Source: Planococcus shixiaomingii (GTDB lineage Bacteria; Bacillota; Bacilli; Bacillales_A; Planococcaceae). Taken from it: DNA of 64,000 nt. The notes under the pieces are model-generated. The model did no database searches and was not told the origin of the DNA. It saw nothing but the letters and a program-made list of their open reading frames with translations. Shown in pieces: positions 1-7,542 of the stretch. The position numbers and the translations under genes are program-made. Where the stretch lies: assembly GCF_030413615.1 (NCBI RefSeq), contig NZ_CP129236.1, forward strand, positions 2,154,001 through 2,218,000. Direction: 5' to 3'. How positions within the stretch are numbered: position 1 is the stretch's first letter; every line of letters starts with the position of its first letter.

Positions 1-179
1 ATATAAGCGGCTGTCCACCTGGTATTGCCGCCTCGGTTATTGAAATCAGCTCGTTCAATGATGGCGATTCTGATATTTTTGTTTTCTTCTTTCGCTTTTT
101 CCGCCGCTGCCAAAGCCGCCGCTGTTCCAGCAGCTCCGCAGCCAATTATGGCGATATCGTAATCCACTTCTCTTGTCAT
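1..179 (-). CDS. FAD-dependent dehydrogenase, N-terminus only (runs off the window)
   Basis: Only about the first 59 codons are present. They begin MTREVDYDIAIIGCGAAG, a Rossmann FAD-binding motif (GxGxxG type), followed by an acidic ADP-ribose-binding stretch (IAIIERAD) and the sequence NRGGNTRWTAAY. The arrangement resembles the tricarballylate dehydrogenase (TcuA)/fumarate reductase flavoprotein family; that family call is tentative because the substrate-binding part is missing. The ATG overlaps the stop of the upstream lyase gene by four bases (ATGA), so the two are probably translationally coupled. It is the fourth gene of the unit that starts with the dioxygenase at 2863. Confidence 0.75.
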   Translation of the reverse strand, partial: MTREVDYDIAIIGCGAAGTAAALAAAEKAKEENKNIRIAIIERADFNNRGGNTRWTAAY

Positions 180-1072
180 CGTTTCGGCGCCCCCTCTGCC
201 ACATCAAACTCCAGGTATTCTTTCTCCCATTGCTTGATTTGCCCCAACTTGAACAGTTCTTGCCTTTCTTCCCAAGTACAAATCAGGTGATGAATGTTTT
301 GCTGCGAGCGCTCCTGCTTCAAGACGCGCAGGCTTTCCTGAATTCCTTTAATGGCAGAGCGCAGCACCGTATTGGCGCACAGCATAATTTGAAAACCCAT
401 TTCCTCCGCTTCCTCCAGCGATACAAGCGGAGTGCTGCCGCCTTCCACCATATTGATGATATGTGGAATGTCTGGAACATTTGCGGTAATTTCCATCAGC
501 TGTTCAATCGTTGTTGGGGCCTCCACAAAAATCACATCAGCGCCGGCTTCTTTATAGGCATTTGCGCGTTCAAGTGCTTCGCCCATTCCGTATATGGCCA
601 GTGCGTCAGTGCGCGCGATGATTGAGAGGTCATCGTCTTTCCGTGTATCCACCGCCGCTTTGATTTTGTAGACCATCTCTTCTTTGGAGATAACTTGCTT
701 GCCGCCAAAATGGCCGCATTTTTTCGGTGCCACCTGATCTTCAAACTGGATGGCAGAAGCACCAGCCCGTTCGAGCTGTTTGACGGTGCGCATCAAATTG
801 AGGGCGTTGCCGAATCCGGTATCTCCATCGACAACGATCGGCACATTTGTCACATCCGACATACGGCTGACCACGTCCGCAATTTCCGTGACGGCCGTCA
901 ACCCCACATCTGCCCAGCCTAACTGAGCATTGGAGATTCCAGCACCAGTTGCGTAGATAGCAGGAAAACCTGATTCTTCAATAAGGCGTGCCGTCATGCC
1001 ATCATAAGCCCCCGGCAGAATAAAGGCATTCGGCTGCTGAAGCAGCGCTTTGAATTGCTTGTTCTTAGACAT
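176..1072 (-). CDS. Isocitrate lyase/PEP mutase family lyase
   Basis: TIM-barrel enzyme of the isocitrate lyase/phosphoenolpyruvate mutase superfamily. Visible signatures are GAYDGMTARLIEESGF near the N-terminus, VDGDTGFGN (metal and substrate loop) and KKCGHFGGK, which holds the KKCGH motif of true lyases such as methylisocitrate and dimethylmalate lyase. It probably splits a 2-hydroxy di- or tricarboxylate; the substrate is not deducible. I start at 1072 because AAAGGA lies seven bases upstream of that ATG; an in-frame ATG at 1090 overlaps the upstream stop but has no binding site. The neighbours are an FAD synthetase upstream and an FAD dehydrogenase downstream, which suggests processing of the side-chain acid from aromatic ring cleavage. 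Confidence 0.85.
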   Translation of the reverse strand: MSKNKQFKALLQQPNAFILPGAYDGMTARLIEESGFPAIYATGAGISNAQLGWADVGLTAVTEIADVVSRMSDVTNVPIVVDGDTGFGNALNLMRTVKQLERAGASAIQFEDQVAPKKCGHFGGKQVISKEEMVYKIKAAVDTRKDDDLSIIARTDALAIYGMGEALERANAYKEAGADVIFVEAPTTIEQLMEITANVPDIPHIINMVEGGSTPLVSLEEAEEMGFQIMLCANTVLRSAIKGIQESLRVLKQERSQQNIHHLICTWEERQELFKLGQIKQWEKEYLEFDVAEGAPKR

Positions 1073-1089
1073 CCAACCATCCTTTGCCA

Positions 1090-1890
1090 TTAAGTCATCA
1101 TACTGAAAGCTGTTTCTTCCACTTCTTTGTGCCATTTGATCGTCATCATCCGGTCGGAGATAAATCCGATGCGGTTGAAATTAATTTGCTGGTCTTTCGT
1201 CACTTGCAAAATCCCTACTATTTCCCGGTCATGGCATTTCACAGTCGCCACGTAGTCGCCGCGTGCTGGCAGCGTATATTGCGGCAACAAGCCGTTATCC
1301 GGACACCATTCCACCGTGTAAGGCTCTCCCAGCAAGTTCTGGATAAATTCAATATCGCCAATCGCCAAACTTTCACGGATGCGGGTTGAACTGATCTTAT
1401 CTCCGCACAGCTCCACTTTTGCAACTTCGGTAACGCCGTAGTTCCCATTGCCGTGCGCATAAAGCGTATTAACGTTGCCGGAGCCTTTGGAACCGTACGT
1501 GTAGTCATAGCCGCAAACCACATGTTTTGCTCCAAGACCGACCAAATAATGGTCAGCGAACTGTTGAGGAGAAAGAGAAGCGAAATCCAAACTAAATTCA
1601 ACAATCAGGAAGTAATCGACGCCCAGCTCTTTTAGCCGCTGCTGCTTTTTTTCCAGAGGCATAAGAAACTCAACTTGTTGTTGCCCTTTTGACAAGACAC
1701 TTCTCGGATGCGGGAAAAAGCTCATAACCGATAATGGAAGTCCCAGTTCGTCCGCTTTTCTCCGGGCTGCTTCTATTACTTTCTGATGCCCTTTATGAAG
1801 TCCGTCAAAAAATCCCAAGGCGATTACATGCGGCGGAAGCGTTTGCTGGCAGTGCTGCAAGTTAGCGTGATTGATTTCGATCGTTTTCAT
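1090..1890 (-). CDS. FAD synthetase (RibF-like), kinase part degenerate
   Basis: 266 residues, shorter than the usual bifunctional RibF (about 310-320). The N-terminal nucleotidyltransferase domain is clear: ALGFFDGLHKGHQ, SFFPHPRSVL, VCGYDYTYGSKGSGN and the ISSTRIRESL motif. The C-terminal part (about residues 185-266) occupies the place of the riboflavin kinase domain but lacks its recognisable PTAN-type signature, so it may only adenylylate FMN to FAD. The gene sits inside a catabolic operon whose products use FAD or FMN, with an FAD dehydrogenase two genes downstream. I infer a dedicated cofactor supply. Its stop overlaps an in-frame ATG of the next gene. Confidence 0.8.
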   Translation of the reverse strand: MKTIEINHANLQHCQQTLPPHVIALGFFDGLHKGHQKVIEAARRKADELGLPLSVMSFFPHPRSVLSKGQQQVEFLMPLEKKQQRLKELGVDYFLIVEFSLDFASLSPQQFADHYLVGLGAKHVVCGYDYTYGSKGSGNVNTLYAHGNGNYGVTEVAKVELCGDKISSTRIRESLAIGDIEFIQNLLGEPYTVEWCPDNGLLPQYTLPARGDYVATVKCHDREIVGILQVTKDQQINFNRIGFISDRMMTIKWHKEVEETAFSMMT

Positions 1891-1909
1891 AGGGTTTCGC
1901 CTCTTTTCC

Positions 1910-2863
1910 TTATTTTGCTTCGATGGTGATATTGTTCAGTTCCTTGTCCTGGACGGTATCTCCCCAATACGTATTGCCGAATGCCCGTTCTTCCATCGTC
2001 CACTCCACCGGTTCCCAATCCGGTTCAAATATTAGGTAACCGCCAGTGAACAACTCAACTCGGAAGCCGCTGCCAGGATCCATTACATATAAGTAAAGCG
2101 CTTGCGAAATACCATGTTTTCCTGGGCCAATAAATTCGATATCGTGTTCGCGGAGAATATCAGCAGCCCGTAAAATATCTTGTGAATCATCTGACCAATA
2201 TGACATGTGGTGAATGCGGGCAGGTGTTGGCAATGTCGGTTTCTGAGCGACCGCGAGATCATGGACCAGCTGCGTCACGCTCATCCAACCTGCAATGATG
2301 TCGCCATTATCATCCCGCAAGTATTCCCGCATATTAAAGCCTAATTGCTTTAGGAACTCGTAAGTAATGCCTGCATCTGTTGAGGTATGGATATTGACAT
2401 GGTCGATTCTTCTTGGAGATACGCCTTTTGACCAGGATTTGTAAGTCTGGTTTTTCAACACCGACTTCCGGCCCTCCTCTGCTTTTGGGCGCTCAACATC
2501 GTAATATAATTCAAACGTGTGGCCGCTCGGCAATTTGAAACGAATGGCTTCCCCAATTCCTGGCGTCGTCCCGGCTTCAAAGGAAGCAACCGGGATTCCG
2601 TCTTGTTCCAATAATTTCTTAAACCCTTCCACGTCTTCTCTGTTTTTCGTTCGCCAGCCAACGTATTTCACATGGCCGCTGTCGCCTTTTTCGATTGATA
2701 ATGTATGGTGCTGAAAATCACCCCATGCCCGCAAGTAATGGACATCGTCGATAACTGTTGTTTCTTCCAGCCCGATCACTTCTTTAAAGAAATGCAACGA
2801 CTTTTCCAGATCGGGTGTAACCAATGCTACATAGCCTAATTTTGCAATTTCAGGATTACCCAT
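1910..2863 (-). CDS. Extradiol ring-cleavage dioxygenase, VOC family (copy 1)
   Basis: 317 residues with two tandem VOC domains, the normal size of type I extradiol dioxygenases such as catechol 2,3-dioxygenase. The C-terminal domain carries the 2-His-1-carboxylate iron site: His155 (RRIDHVN), His218 or 219 (RIHHMSYW) and Glu270 (GFRVELFTGGY). It should cleave a catechol next to a hydroxyl group to a yellow semialdehyde or ketone. It is first in its own transcription unit, with the binding site AAAGGTGGG before the ATG, a cre site in the leader and a promoter with an operator-like palindrome upstream. It is a clear paralogue of the dioxygenase at 6351-7304. Confidence 0.9.
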   Translation of the reverse strand: MGNPEIAKLGYVALVTPDLEKSLHFFKEVIGLEETTVIDDVHYLRAWGDFQHHTLSIEKGDSGHVKYVGWRTKNREDVEGFKKLLEQDGIPVASFEAGTTPGIGEAIRFKLPSGHTFELYYDVERPKAEEGRKSVLKNQTYKSWSKGVSPRRIDHVNIHTSTDAGITYEFLKQLGFNMREYLRDDNGDIIAGWMSVTQLVHDLAVAQKPTLPTPARIHHMSYWSDDSQDILRAADILREHDIEFIGPGKHGISQALYLYVMDPGSGFRVELFTGGYLIFEPDWEPVEWTMEERAFGNTYWGDTVQDKELNNITIEAK

Positions 2864-2878
2864 TTCATCCCACCTTTT

Positions 2879-2892
2879 TGTATGCGTTTACA
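2879..2892 (-). promoter_or_regulatory. cre site (CcpA operator) in the 5' leader
   Basis: On the minus strand the sequence is TGTAAACGCATACA, a full match to the relaxed cre consensus TGNAANCGNNNNCA. It lies between the predicted promoter and the ribosome binding site of the dioxygenase at 2863, a position compatible with roadblock repression by CcpA when preferred sugars are present. The function is inferred from the motif and its position. Confidence 0.6.
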
Positions 2893-2917
2893 AATTCCTG
2901 TTTAAAAGAACTTGTAG

Positions 2918-2946
2918 AATATACTGAAATATTACACAACTATAAA
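2918..2946 (-). promoter_or_regulatory. Predicted promoter with overlapping operator-like site
   Basis: Minus-strand -35 TTTATA and -10 TATATT are separated by 17 bases. The plus-strand sequence ATACTGAAATATTACAC (2921-2937) matches 13 of the first 14 positions of the reverse complement of the palindrome found before the GntR and hydrolase genes, and it overlaps the -10 and spacer. A further short palindrome TACTAGAGTAGTA lies just upstream. It would drive the unit from 2863 to the left window edge. Confidence 0.45.
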
Positions 2947-3048
2947 TTTACATACTAGAGTAGTAATTATTCGATTCATTAAAGTTTTTCCGTATGTTTT
3001 TATTAGTTTTTTATTCCTTACCTTATCTTTCGCGAAAATATGGAAATA

Positions 3049-3082
3049 AAAAACACTGGAAAGGTTTCTTTCCAGTGTTTTT
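3049..3082 (-). terminator. Rho-independent terminator
   Basis: Perfect 15-base-pair stem AAAAACACTGGAAAG / CTTTCCAGTGTTTTT with a four-base loop. It sits just after the aldolase stop and ends the main catabolic operon; the A- and T-rich ends make it potentially bidirectional. Confidence 0.85.
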
Positions 3083-3140
3083 ATGTATAGCTTAAGTTAG
3101 TTAAAGATTAGTAAGATCAGCTTTCTTTATTCAGCAGAAC

Positions 3141-4154
3141 CTACTCTGCTTTTTTAGCAGCAAAACTTTGAGCCACATCATAAATCAAGTCTTCTTGTCC
3201 GCCGACCGCTTTCATACGGCCAAGTTCCACCAGGATATCGCGTTCATCGACGCCGAACTTTTTCGCAGCTGTTTGCGTATGCAGCAAGAAACTGGAATAG
3301 ACGCCTGAATAGCCCATGATCAAACTAGATCCGATAATTTCTTGTGGGCGCTGCATGAAAGGAGCCACCACATCATTCGCCACATCCATAATGGAGTACA
3401 AGTCAATTCCCGTCTGGTATCCGAGACGCTCAAGCACTGCAACCATCACTTCTGTCTGAGTATTGCCGCTGCCCGCACCTAATGCGCGCAGGCTTCCGTC
3501 GATATAGGTAGCACCGGCTTCGACTGCCGCCACCGTATTGGCCATCGCCATCGATAAATTGTTATGGCCATGGAAGCCAATTTCGCAGGAAACCGATTGT
3601 TTCAAAGCACTGATGCGCTCTTTTACTTCATGCGGAAGCATATAGCCTGCGGAATCCGTAACGTAAATAACTTCGGCACCGTAGCTTTCAAACAGTTTCG
3701 CCTGTTCGACGATTTTACCGACATCCGCCATATGCGCCATCATTAGAAAACCGACTGTCTTCAATCCCAGTTCACGGCCGAGTGCAATATGCTGCGCCGC
3801 GACGTCCGCTTCTGTGACGTGCGTCGCGACACGGACCATTTTGGCTCCAGCTTTCACTGCATCCTGCAATTCTTCTTTAATGCCGATCCCAGGTATGAGC
3901 AGCACCGATACTTTTGATGTCTTGCAGACACCTGCTGCCGCCTCGATCAGTTTTAGTTCATCCACTTTTGATAAGCCGTATTGCAGTGAAGAACCGCCCA
4001 AGCCGTCTCCGTGCGACACCTCAAAATAATTCACGCCTGCCTGATCCAAACCTTTTGCTGTATCAATCACTTGCTGCTCCGTGAAGGCATGCCTCATCGC
4101 ATGGCTTCCGTCCCGTAAAGTAACATCCAAAATTTCAAATGAACGCTGTGACAT
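3141..4154 (-). CDS. 4-hydroxy-2-oxovalerate aldolase
   Basis: 337 residues, typical of the DmpG/MhpE/BphI family. It shows the HMG-CoA-lyase-type TIM-barrel signatures DVTLRDGSHAMRH (metal and catalytic Asp-Arg), FEVSHGDGLGG and IGFHGHNNLSMA (metal His pair), plus the C-terminal helical communication domain. It splits 4-hydroxy-2-oxovalerate into pyruvate and acetaldehyde, and normally channels the aldehyde to the acylating dehydrogenase, which is encoded 13 bases upstream. GGGGGG-type ribosome binding site before ATG 4154. It is the last gene of the operon, directly followed by a terminator. Confidence 0.95.
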   Translation of the reverse strand: MSQRSFEILDVTLRDGSHAMRHAFTEQQVIDTAKGLDQAGVNYFEVSHGDGLGGSSLQYGLSKVDELKLIEAAAGVCKTSKVSVLLIPGIGIKEELQDAVKAGAKMVRVATHVTEADVAAQHIALGRELGLKTVGFLMMAHMADVGKIVEQAKLFESYGAEVIYVTDSAGYMLPHEVKERISALKQSVSCEIGFHGHNNLSMAMANTVAAVEAGATYIDGSLRALGAGSGNTQTEVMVAVLERLGYQTGIDLYSIMDVANDVVAPFMQRPQEIIGSSLIMGYSGVYSSFLLHTQTAAKKFGVDERDILVELGRMKAVGGQEDLIYDVAQSFAAKKAE

Positions 4155-4167
4155 TCGCTTTCCCCCC

Positions 4168-5046
4168 TTACACTTCAGCGGCTGTCAGCTGTTTCGCAAG
4201 TTCGTTTGCTACTTTAGCTGCCGCTGCTGTCATAATATCGAGATTCCCTGAGTAAGGCGGGAAGAAATCGCCTGCCCCTTCCACTTCCAAAAAGACCGAT
4301 ACTTTCCGGTCATCGAATTGCGGAGTTCCACGAAGACGGTATCCCGGCACGTAGCTTTGCACGTCTTTCACCATCGCTTCGATGGAAGCGACGATCGCTT
4401 CTTCTTTACCGTCTTCAGCGATTAGTGCGTGAACCGTATCCCGCATAATGATCGGCGGTTCTGCCGGATTCAGTATAATAATCGCTTTGCCTTTTTTAGC
4501 TCCGCCCACTTGCTCGATCGCTTTTGAAGTGGTGCGCGTGAACTCGTCAATATTGGCGCGTGTTCCCGGTCCGGCGCTTTTACTGGAAACGGTTGCCACA
4601 ATCTCGGCATATTCAACTTCCACTACGCGGTTGATAGCGCTGACGATTGGAATTGTCGCCTGGCCGCCGCAAGTCACCATATTCAAGTTGGACTCAGAGA
4701 AATGCTCATTTAAATTTACAGTTGGAACGGTAAACGGCCCGATTGCGGCTGGTGTTAAATCGATTACTTTTTTACCGGCCGCGACCAATAGCTCGCTGTG
4801 GTGCTTGTGCGCTTTGGCGGAAGTGGCGTCAAAGACAATATCGACCAGGTCGAGGCGTTCCATCAACCCGTCGATGCCGTCCGTGACAACTTCATACCCA
4901 CGGTCTTTTGCGCGCTTCAATCCTTCAGACTCCGGATCAATCCCAACCATTATGCTCATCTCAAGCGCATCGCTGCGTTCGATTTTATACATCAAATCCG
5001 TTCCGATATTACCGGATCCGATAATTCCCACTTTTAATTTCCTCAC
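4168..5046 (-). CDS. Acetaldehyde dehydrogenase (acylating)
   Basis: 292 residues, the length of DmpF/MhpF/BphJ enzymes. It starts with the NAD-binding motif [16 protein letters not shown] and contains the catalytic-cysteine region [13 protein letters not shown]. It oxidises acetaldehyde to acetyl-CoA with NAD and CoA, in complex with the aldolase encoded next. The start is GTG at 5046 (frame [10 protein letters not shown]), which overlaps the stop of the hydratase gene by four bases, with GGTGAG just upstream, so translation is probably coupled. Confidence 0.95.
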   Translation of the reverse strand: MRKLKVGIIGSGNIGTDLMYKIERSDALEMSIMVGIDPESEGLKRAKDRGYEVVTDGIDGLMERLDLVDIVFDATSAKAHKHHSELLVAAGKKVIDLTPAAIGPFTVPTVNLNEHFSESNLNMVTCGGQATIPIVSAINRVVEVEYAEIVATVSSKSAGPGTRANIDEFTRTTSKAIEQVGGAKKGKAIIILNPAEPPIIMRDTVHALIAEDGKEEAIVASIEAMVKDVQSYVPGYRLRGTPQFDDRKVSVFLEVEGAGDFFPPYSGNLDIMTAAAAKVANELAKQLTAAEV

Positions 5047-5834
5047 ACTTTCTCACCTTCCCTTACAAACGAAATGGCGACTTCGCCCAGTTCACCGAAA
5101 TCAGCTTTAAAACTATCATCCGCTTCAAAAGGCACAGCTTTGGATAATGCCCCCGCCAAGATGAAATAGCCGGCGCGCAACGTAATGCCATATTCCGCTA
5201 CAGCGTTCGCGAGCCACGCCACCGCTTTGGCGGGATGTCCCATGACTGCTTCGCCTTTTGCCGAATCAAAAACTTCTCCGTTTCGGTAAACGGTCATTTC
5301 AACTGCAGCCAAATCGACGGCTGTAGGAGAAGTTCTCTTGGTTCCGAGAACCGCACCCGCTGATGATCCGTTGTCCGCTACGGTATCTTCGAATTTGAAC
5401 TGCCAGTTTTCGATGCGGCTGTCGATAATTTCAATTGCCGGCACGACATAATCGGTTGCTGCCAGAACATCTTCGACTGTCACGCCAGGCCCTTGAAGAT
5501 CGTCTTTGAGAATAAAAGCGATTTCGAATTCCACTTTTGGCTGAATAAATTCTTCCGTATTGACCGCTTTATCTTCGCTGTAAACCATGGAATCAAGAAT
5601 ATGGCCATAATCCGGTGTCCGGACATTGAACATGTCTTGCATCACTTTGCTCGTCAAGCCGATTTTTAATCCCTTGATTTGGGCTCCTTGCTGCAGCTTT
5701 TTCTGGATCTGCAGCAATTGGATCCCGTAGGCTTCCTCTACAGAAATTGCTTCTGCTGAAGATGTGAAAGGAGGAATCGGTGTTTTATTTTTTTCAGCTT
5801 GCGCTAACTGAACTGCTGCTTTTTGAATATCCAT
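5043..5834 (-). CDS. 2-keto-4-pentenoate hydratase (FAH superfamily)
   Basis: 263 residues, the usual size of MhpD/BphH/DmpE hydratases and the closely related 4-oxalocrotonate decarboxylases. Signatures visible are [16 protein letters not shown], the [11 protein letters not shown] loop, the metal-binding [10 protein letters not shown] (ExE) and [15 protein letters not shown]. It adds water to 2-hydroxypenta-2,4-dienoate to give 4-hydroxy-2-oxovalerate, the substrate of the aldolase two genes downstream. Because the operon has a C-C hydrolase and no obvious tautomerase, the hydratase reading is preferred to the decarboxylase. AAAGGAGG ribosome binding site. Confidence 0.9.
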   Translation of the reverse strand: MDIQKAAVQLAQAEKNKTPIPPFTSSAEAISVEEAYGIQLLQIQKKLQQGAQIKGLKIGLTSKVMQDMFNVRTPDYGHILDSMVYSEDKAVNTEEFIQPKVEFEIAFILKDDLQGPGVTVEDVLAATDYVVPAIEIIDSRIENWQFKFEDTVADNGSSAGAVLGTKRTSPTAVDLAAVEMTVYRNGEVFDSAKGEAVMGHPAKAVAWLANAVAEYGITLRAGYFILAGALSKAVPFEADDSFKADFGELGEVAISFVREGEKV

Positions 5835-5848
5835 CCTTTTCCTCCTTT

Positions 5849-6325
5849 TTAGATAACGGCTGTTTTCTCGGCTAAAGCGTGGTATTGGCCACTGAAGAAA
5901 ATTAGTGGATTGCCTTCTTCCAAGCGAATGTCGAGAACTTCGCCGATCAACAATGTATGATCGCCTTCGATATGCTCAGCGACCACTTTGCAGCTGACTT
6001 GCGCTAAAGCATTCGGCACGACTGGAAGCCCAGCAAGTTCAGCAAACTCGATTTTATTTTCATCTTTCAATTGGCCGGCAAACATTCTTGAATAGTTTTC
6101 CTGATCCGCAGCCAGAATATTGACCGCGAATTTTTGGGAAACTCTTACTTTCTCCAGAAAGCGCGCTTTATGGCCAATTGATACGACCACCAGCTTTGGC
6201 GTCAACGAAACCGACATAAATGCATTGGCCGTCATTCCTGCTGGCTCGTTTTCAAATTTTGTTGTCAAAACCGTGACTCCAGTCGTGAATTTTCCCATTG
6301 CGTCTCTAAACAAACGATCATCCAT
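5849..6325 (-). CDS. Flavin reductase of a two-component monooxygenase
   Basis: 158 residues of the HpaC/HsaB-type flavin reductase domain: MGKFTTGVTVLTT near the N-terminus, GMTANAFMSVSLTPKLVVVSIG in the flavin-binding fold (written here as the family's GMTANAF...SVSL pattern), and a C-terminal HTLLIGEV strand with FFSGQYHAL. It reduces free FMN or FAD with NAD(P)H and passes it to the monooxygenase encoded at 7543-8736. Strong AGAGGAGG ribosome binding site; 14 bases separate it from the hydratase gene. Confidence 0.9.
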   Translation of the reverse strand: MDDRLFRDAMGKFTTGVTVLTTKFENEPAGMTANAFMSVSLTPKLVVVSIGHKARFLEKVRVSQKFAVNILAADQENYSRMFAGQLKDENKIEFAELAGLPVVPNALAQVSCKVVAEHIEGDHTLLIGEVLDIRLEEGNPLIFFSGQYHALAEKTAVI

Positions 6326-6350
6326 ATGTGTAGCCTCCTCTAGTATGTTT

Positions 6351-7304
6351 TTACGCTTTTATTGTTGGATTGTTTTCGGTTGAAGCATCCATTTGGTCGC
6401 CCCAGTAAGTAAAGCCGATATCCATTTCATCTAGCGTCCAGACAATTGGCTCCCAGTCCGGTTCGAAGATCAAATAGCCATTTGTGAAGATCTCCACGCG
6501 TAAGCCGCTGCCTGGGTCGATGGCGTAAATGTACATCGCCTGTGAAATTCCGTGCTTACCAGGACCTTTGAAGAAGATGCCGTTTTCTTTCAAAATATCT
6601 GCTGCGCGCAACAAGTCCTGGGCATTGTCCAGCCAGTACGAAACGTGGTGAATTTCGTTTGTTGATGCGGCATTCGGATCAAAGCTGATGGCAATATCAT
6701 GGACCAGCGGCGTAACACTTAACCAAGCGCCGACCAAACTGCCATCAGGAGCTTCGACACATTCGCGCATTTTGAAACCCAATTTCTCCATTAAGAAGTC
6801 CGATAATTGGTTTGCCGGCAAGGATGACAATAAATTGACGTGGTCGATGCGGCGCGGTGAAACTCCTCGCGCCCAAGAACGGTGCGACTGGTTTTTCAGT
6901 ACGGAACGGCTCTTTGGATCCGCCAGCGTTTTTTCCATTTCGTAATACAGTTCTAACGTGTGGCCGCTTGGCATTTTGAAACGGAATGCTTTGCCTTGTC
7001 CGGCTTCAATGCCTTCTTCGTTCCAAGTGATTTCAGTGCCGGCTTCTTCTAAAAGTTGAGCAAATGCTTCCACATCTTCCGGTTTTTTCGTACGCCATGC
7101 GATATGGTCCAGTTTCGCTTCTTCACCTTGGCGAAGAGTCATCGTATGGTGCTCAAAATCTCCCCAAGCCCGCAAATAATGCACGCCGTCTTTTTCTTCT
7201 GTTTCTTCTAAGCCTAAGATTTCTTTAAAGAACCAAAGTGATTTTTCAAGGTCAGTTGATACTAAACCAAAATGCCCTAATTTCGCGATTTCTGGAACTG
7301 TCAT
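6351..7304 (-). CDS. Extradiol ring-cleavage dioxygenase, VOC family (copy 2)
   Basis: 317 residues with two VOC domains and the same iron-site pattern as copy 1: His155 (RRIDHVNLL), His219 or 220 (EIHHVSYW) and Glu271 (GLRVEIFTNGY). The two proteins are colinear with no gaps of note and share the C-terminal motif YLIFEPDWEP, yet differ at many positions, so this is an old duplication and not a recent one. It is separated from the monooxygenase upstream by 238 bases that hold a structured repeat and a degenerate operator-like site, so it may have its own promoter. AAGGGGG ribosome binding site. Confidence 0.9.
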   Translation of the reverse strand: MTVPEIAKLGHFGLVSTDLEKSLWFFKEILGLEETEEKDGVHYLRAWGDFEHHTMTLRQGEEAKLDHIAWRTKKPEDVEAFAQLLEEAGTEITWNEEGIEAGQGKAFRFKMPSGHTLELYYEMEKTLADPKSRSVLKNQSHRSWARGVSPRRIDHVNLLSSLPANQLSDFLMEKLGFKMRECVEAPDGSLVGAWLSVTPLVHDIAISFDPNAASTNEIHHVSYWLDNAQDLLRAADILKENGIFFKGPGKHGISQAMYIYAIDPGSGLRVEIFTNGYLIFEPDWEPIVWTLDEMDIGFTYWGDQMDASTENNPTIKA

Positions 7305-7332
7305 TCAAATTTCCCCCTTATGGTTGGTTGAT

Positions 7333-7350
7333 GGTAGAAAATATTAGAAT
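7333..7350 (-). promoter_or_regulatory. Operator-like half site upstream of dioxygenase 2
   Basis: Minus-strand ATTCTAATATTTTCTACC matches 12 of the first 13 positions of the palindrome ATACTAATATTTTAGTAT found before the hydrolase gene; the second arm is lost. It lies about 30 bases before the dioxygenase ATG. A role in GntR control is possible but unproven. Confidence 0.3.
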
Positions 7351-7381
7351 ATCTATTATTAGTTATAGTTAATGTCGATAT

Positions 7382-7493
7382 TCCGCAAATCAGCTGCGCT
7401 TGCCGCGGGCGAGCGCCGAGCCGCTTCGTCGCTTCGCTCCTGCAGGGTCTCGGCTGTCTCGCTTTCCCGCAGGCGTCTCCGCTGATTTGCTCC
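7382..7493 (-). repeat. Dispersed structured intergenic repeat, copy A
   Basis: About 112 bases, GC-rich, lying between the monooxygenase and dioxygenase genes. On the minus strand it starts GCAAATCAGC and ends GCTGATTTGC, perfect complementary ends. Inner blocks GCGAG and GCCGAG pair with CTCGGC and CTCGC. It is homologous along its length to the element at 44955-45070, in which the terminal pair is GCAAAACAGC / GCTGTTTTGC: both arms changed together. It contains a spurious open frame. Confidence 0.8.
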
Positions 7494-7542
7494 ATATCTT
7501 TAAAAGTACTCAAATTACAAAGCGATTTTAATTGTTTTATTC

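Noticed and set aside
173..5110. Long plus-strand open frames opposite the catabolic genes
   Set aside because: They are antisense shadows of well-supported minus-strand enzymes with clear motifs and binding sites.
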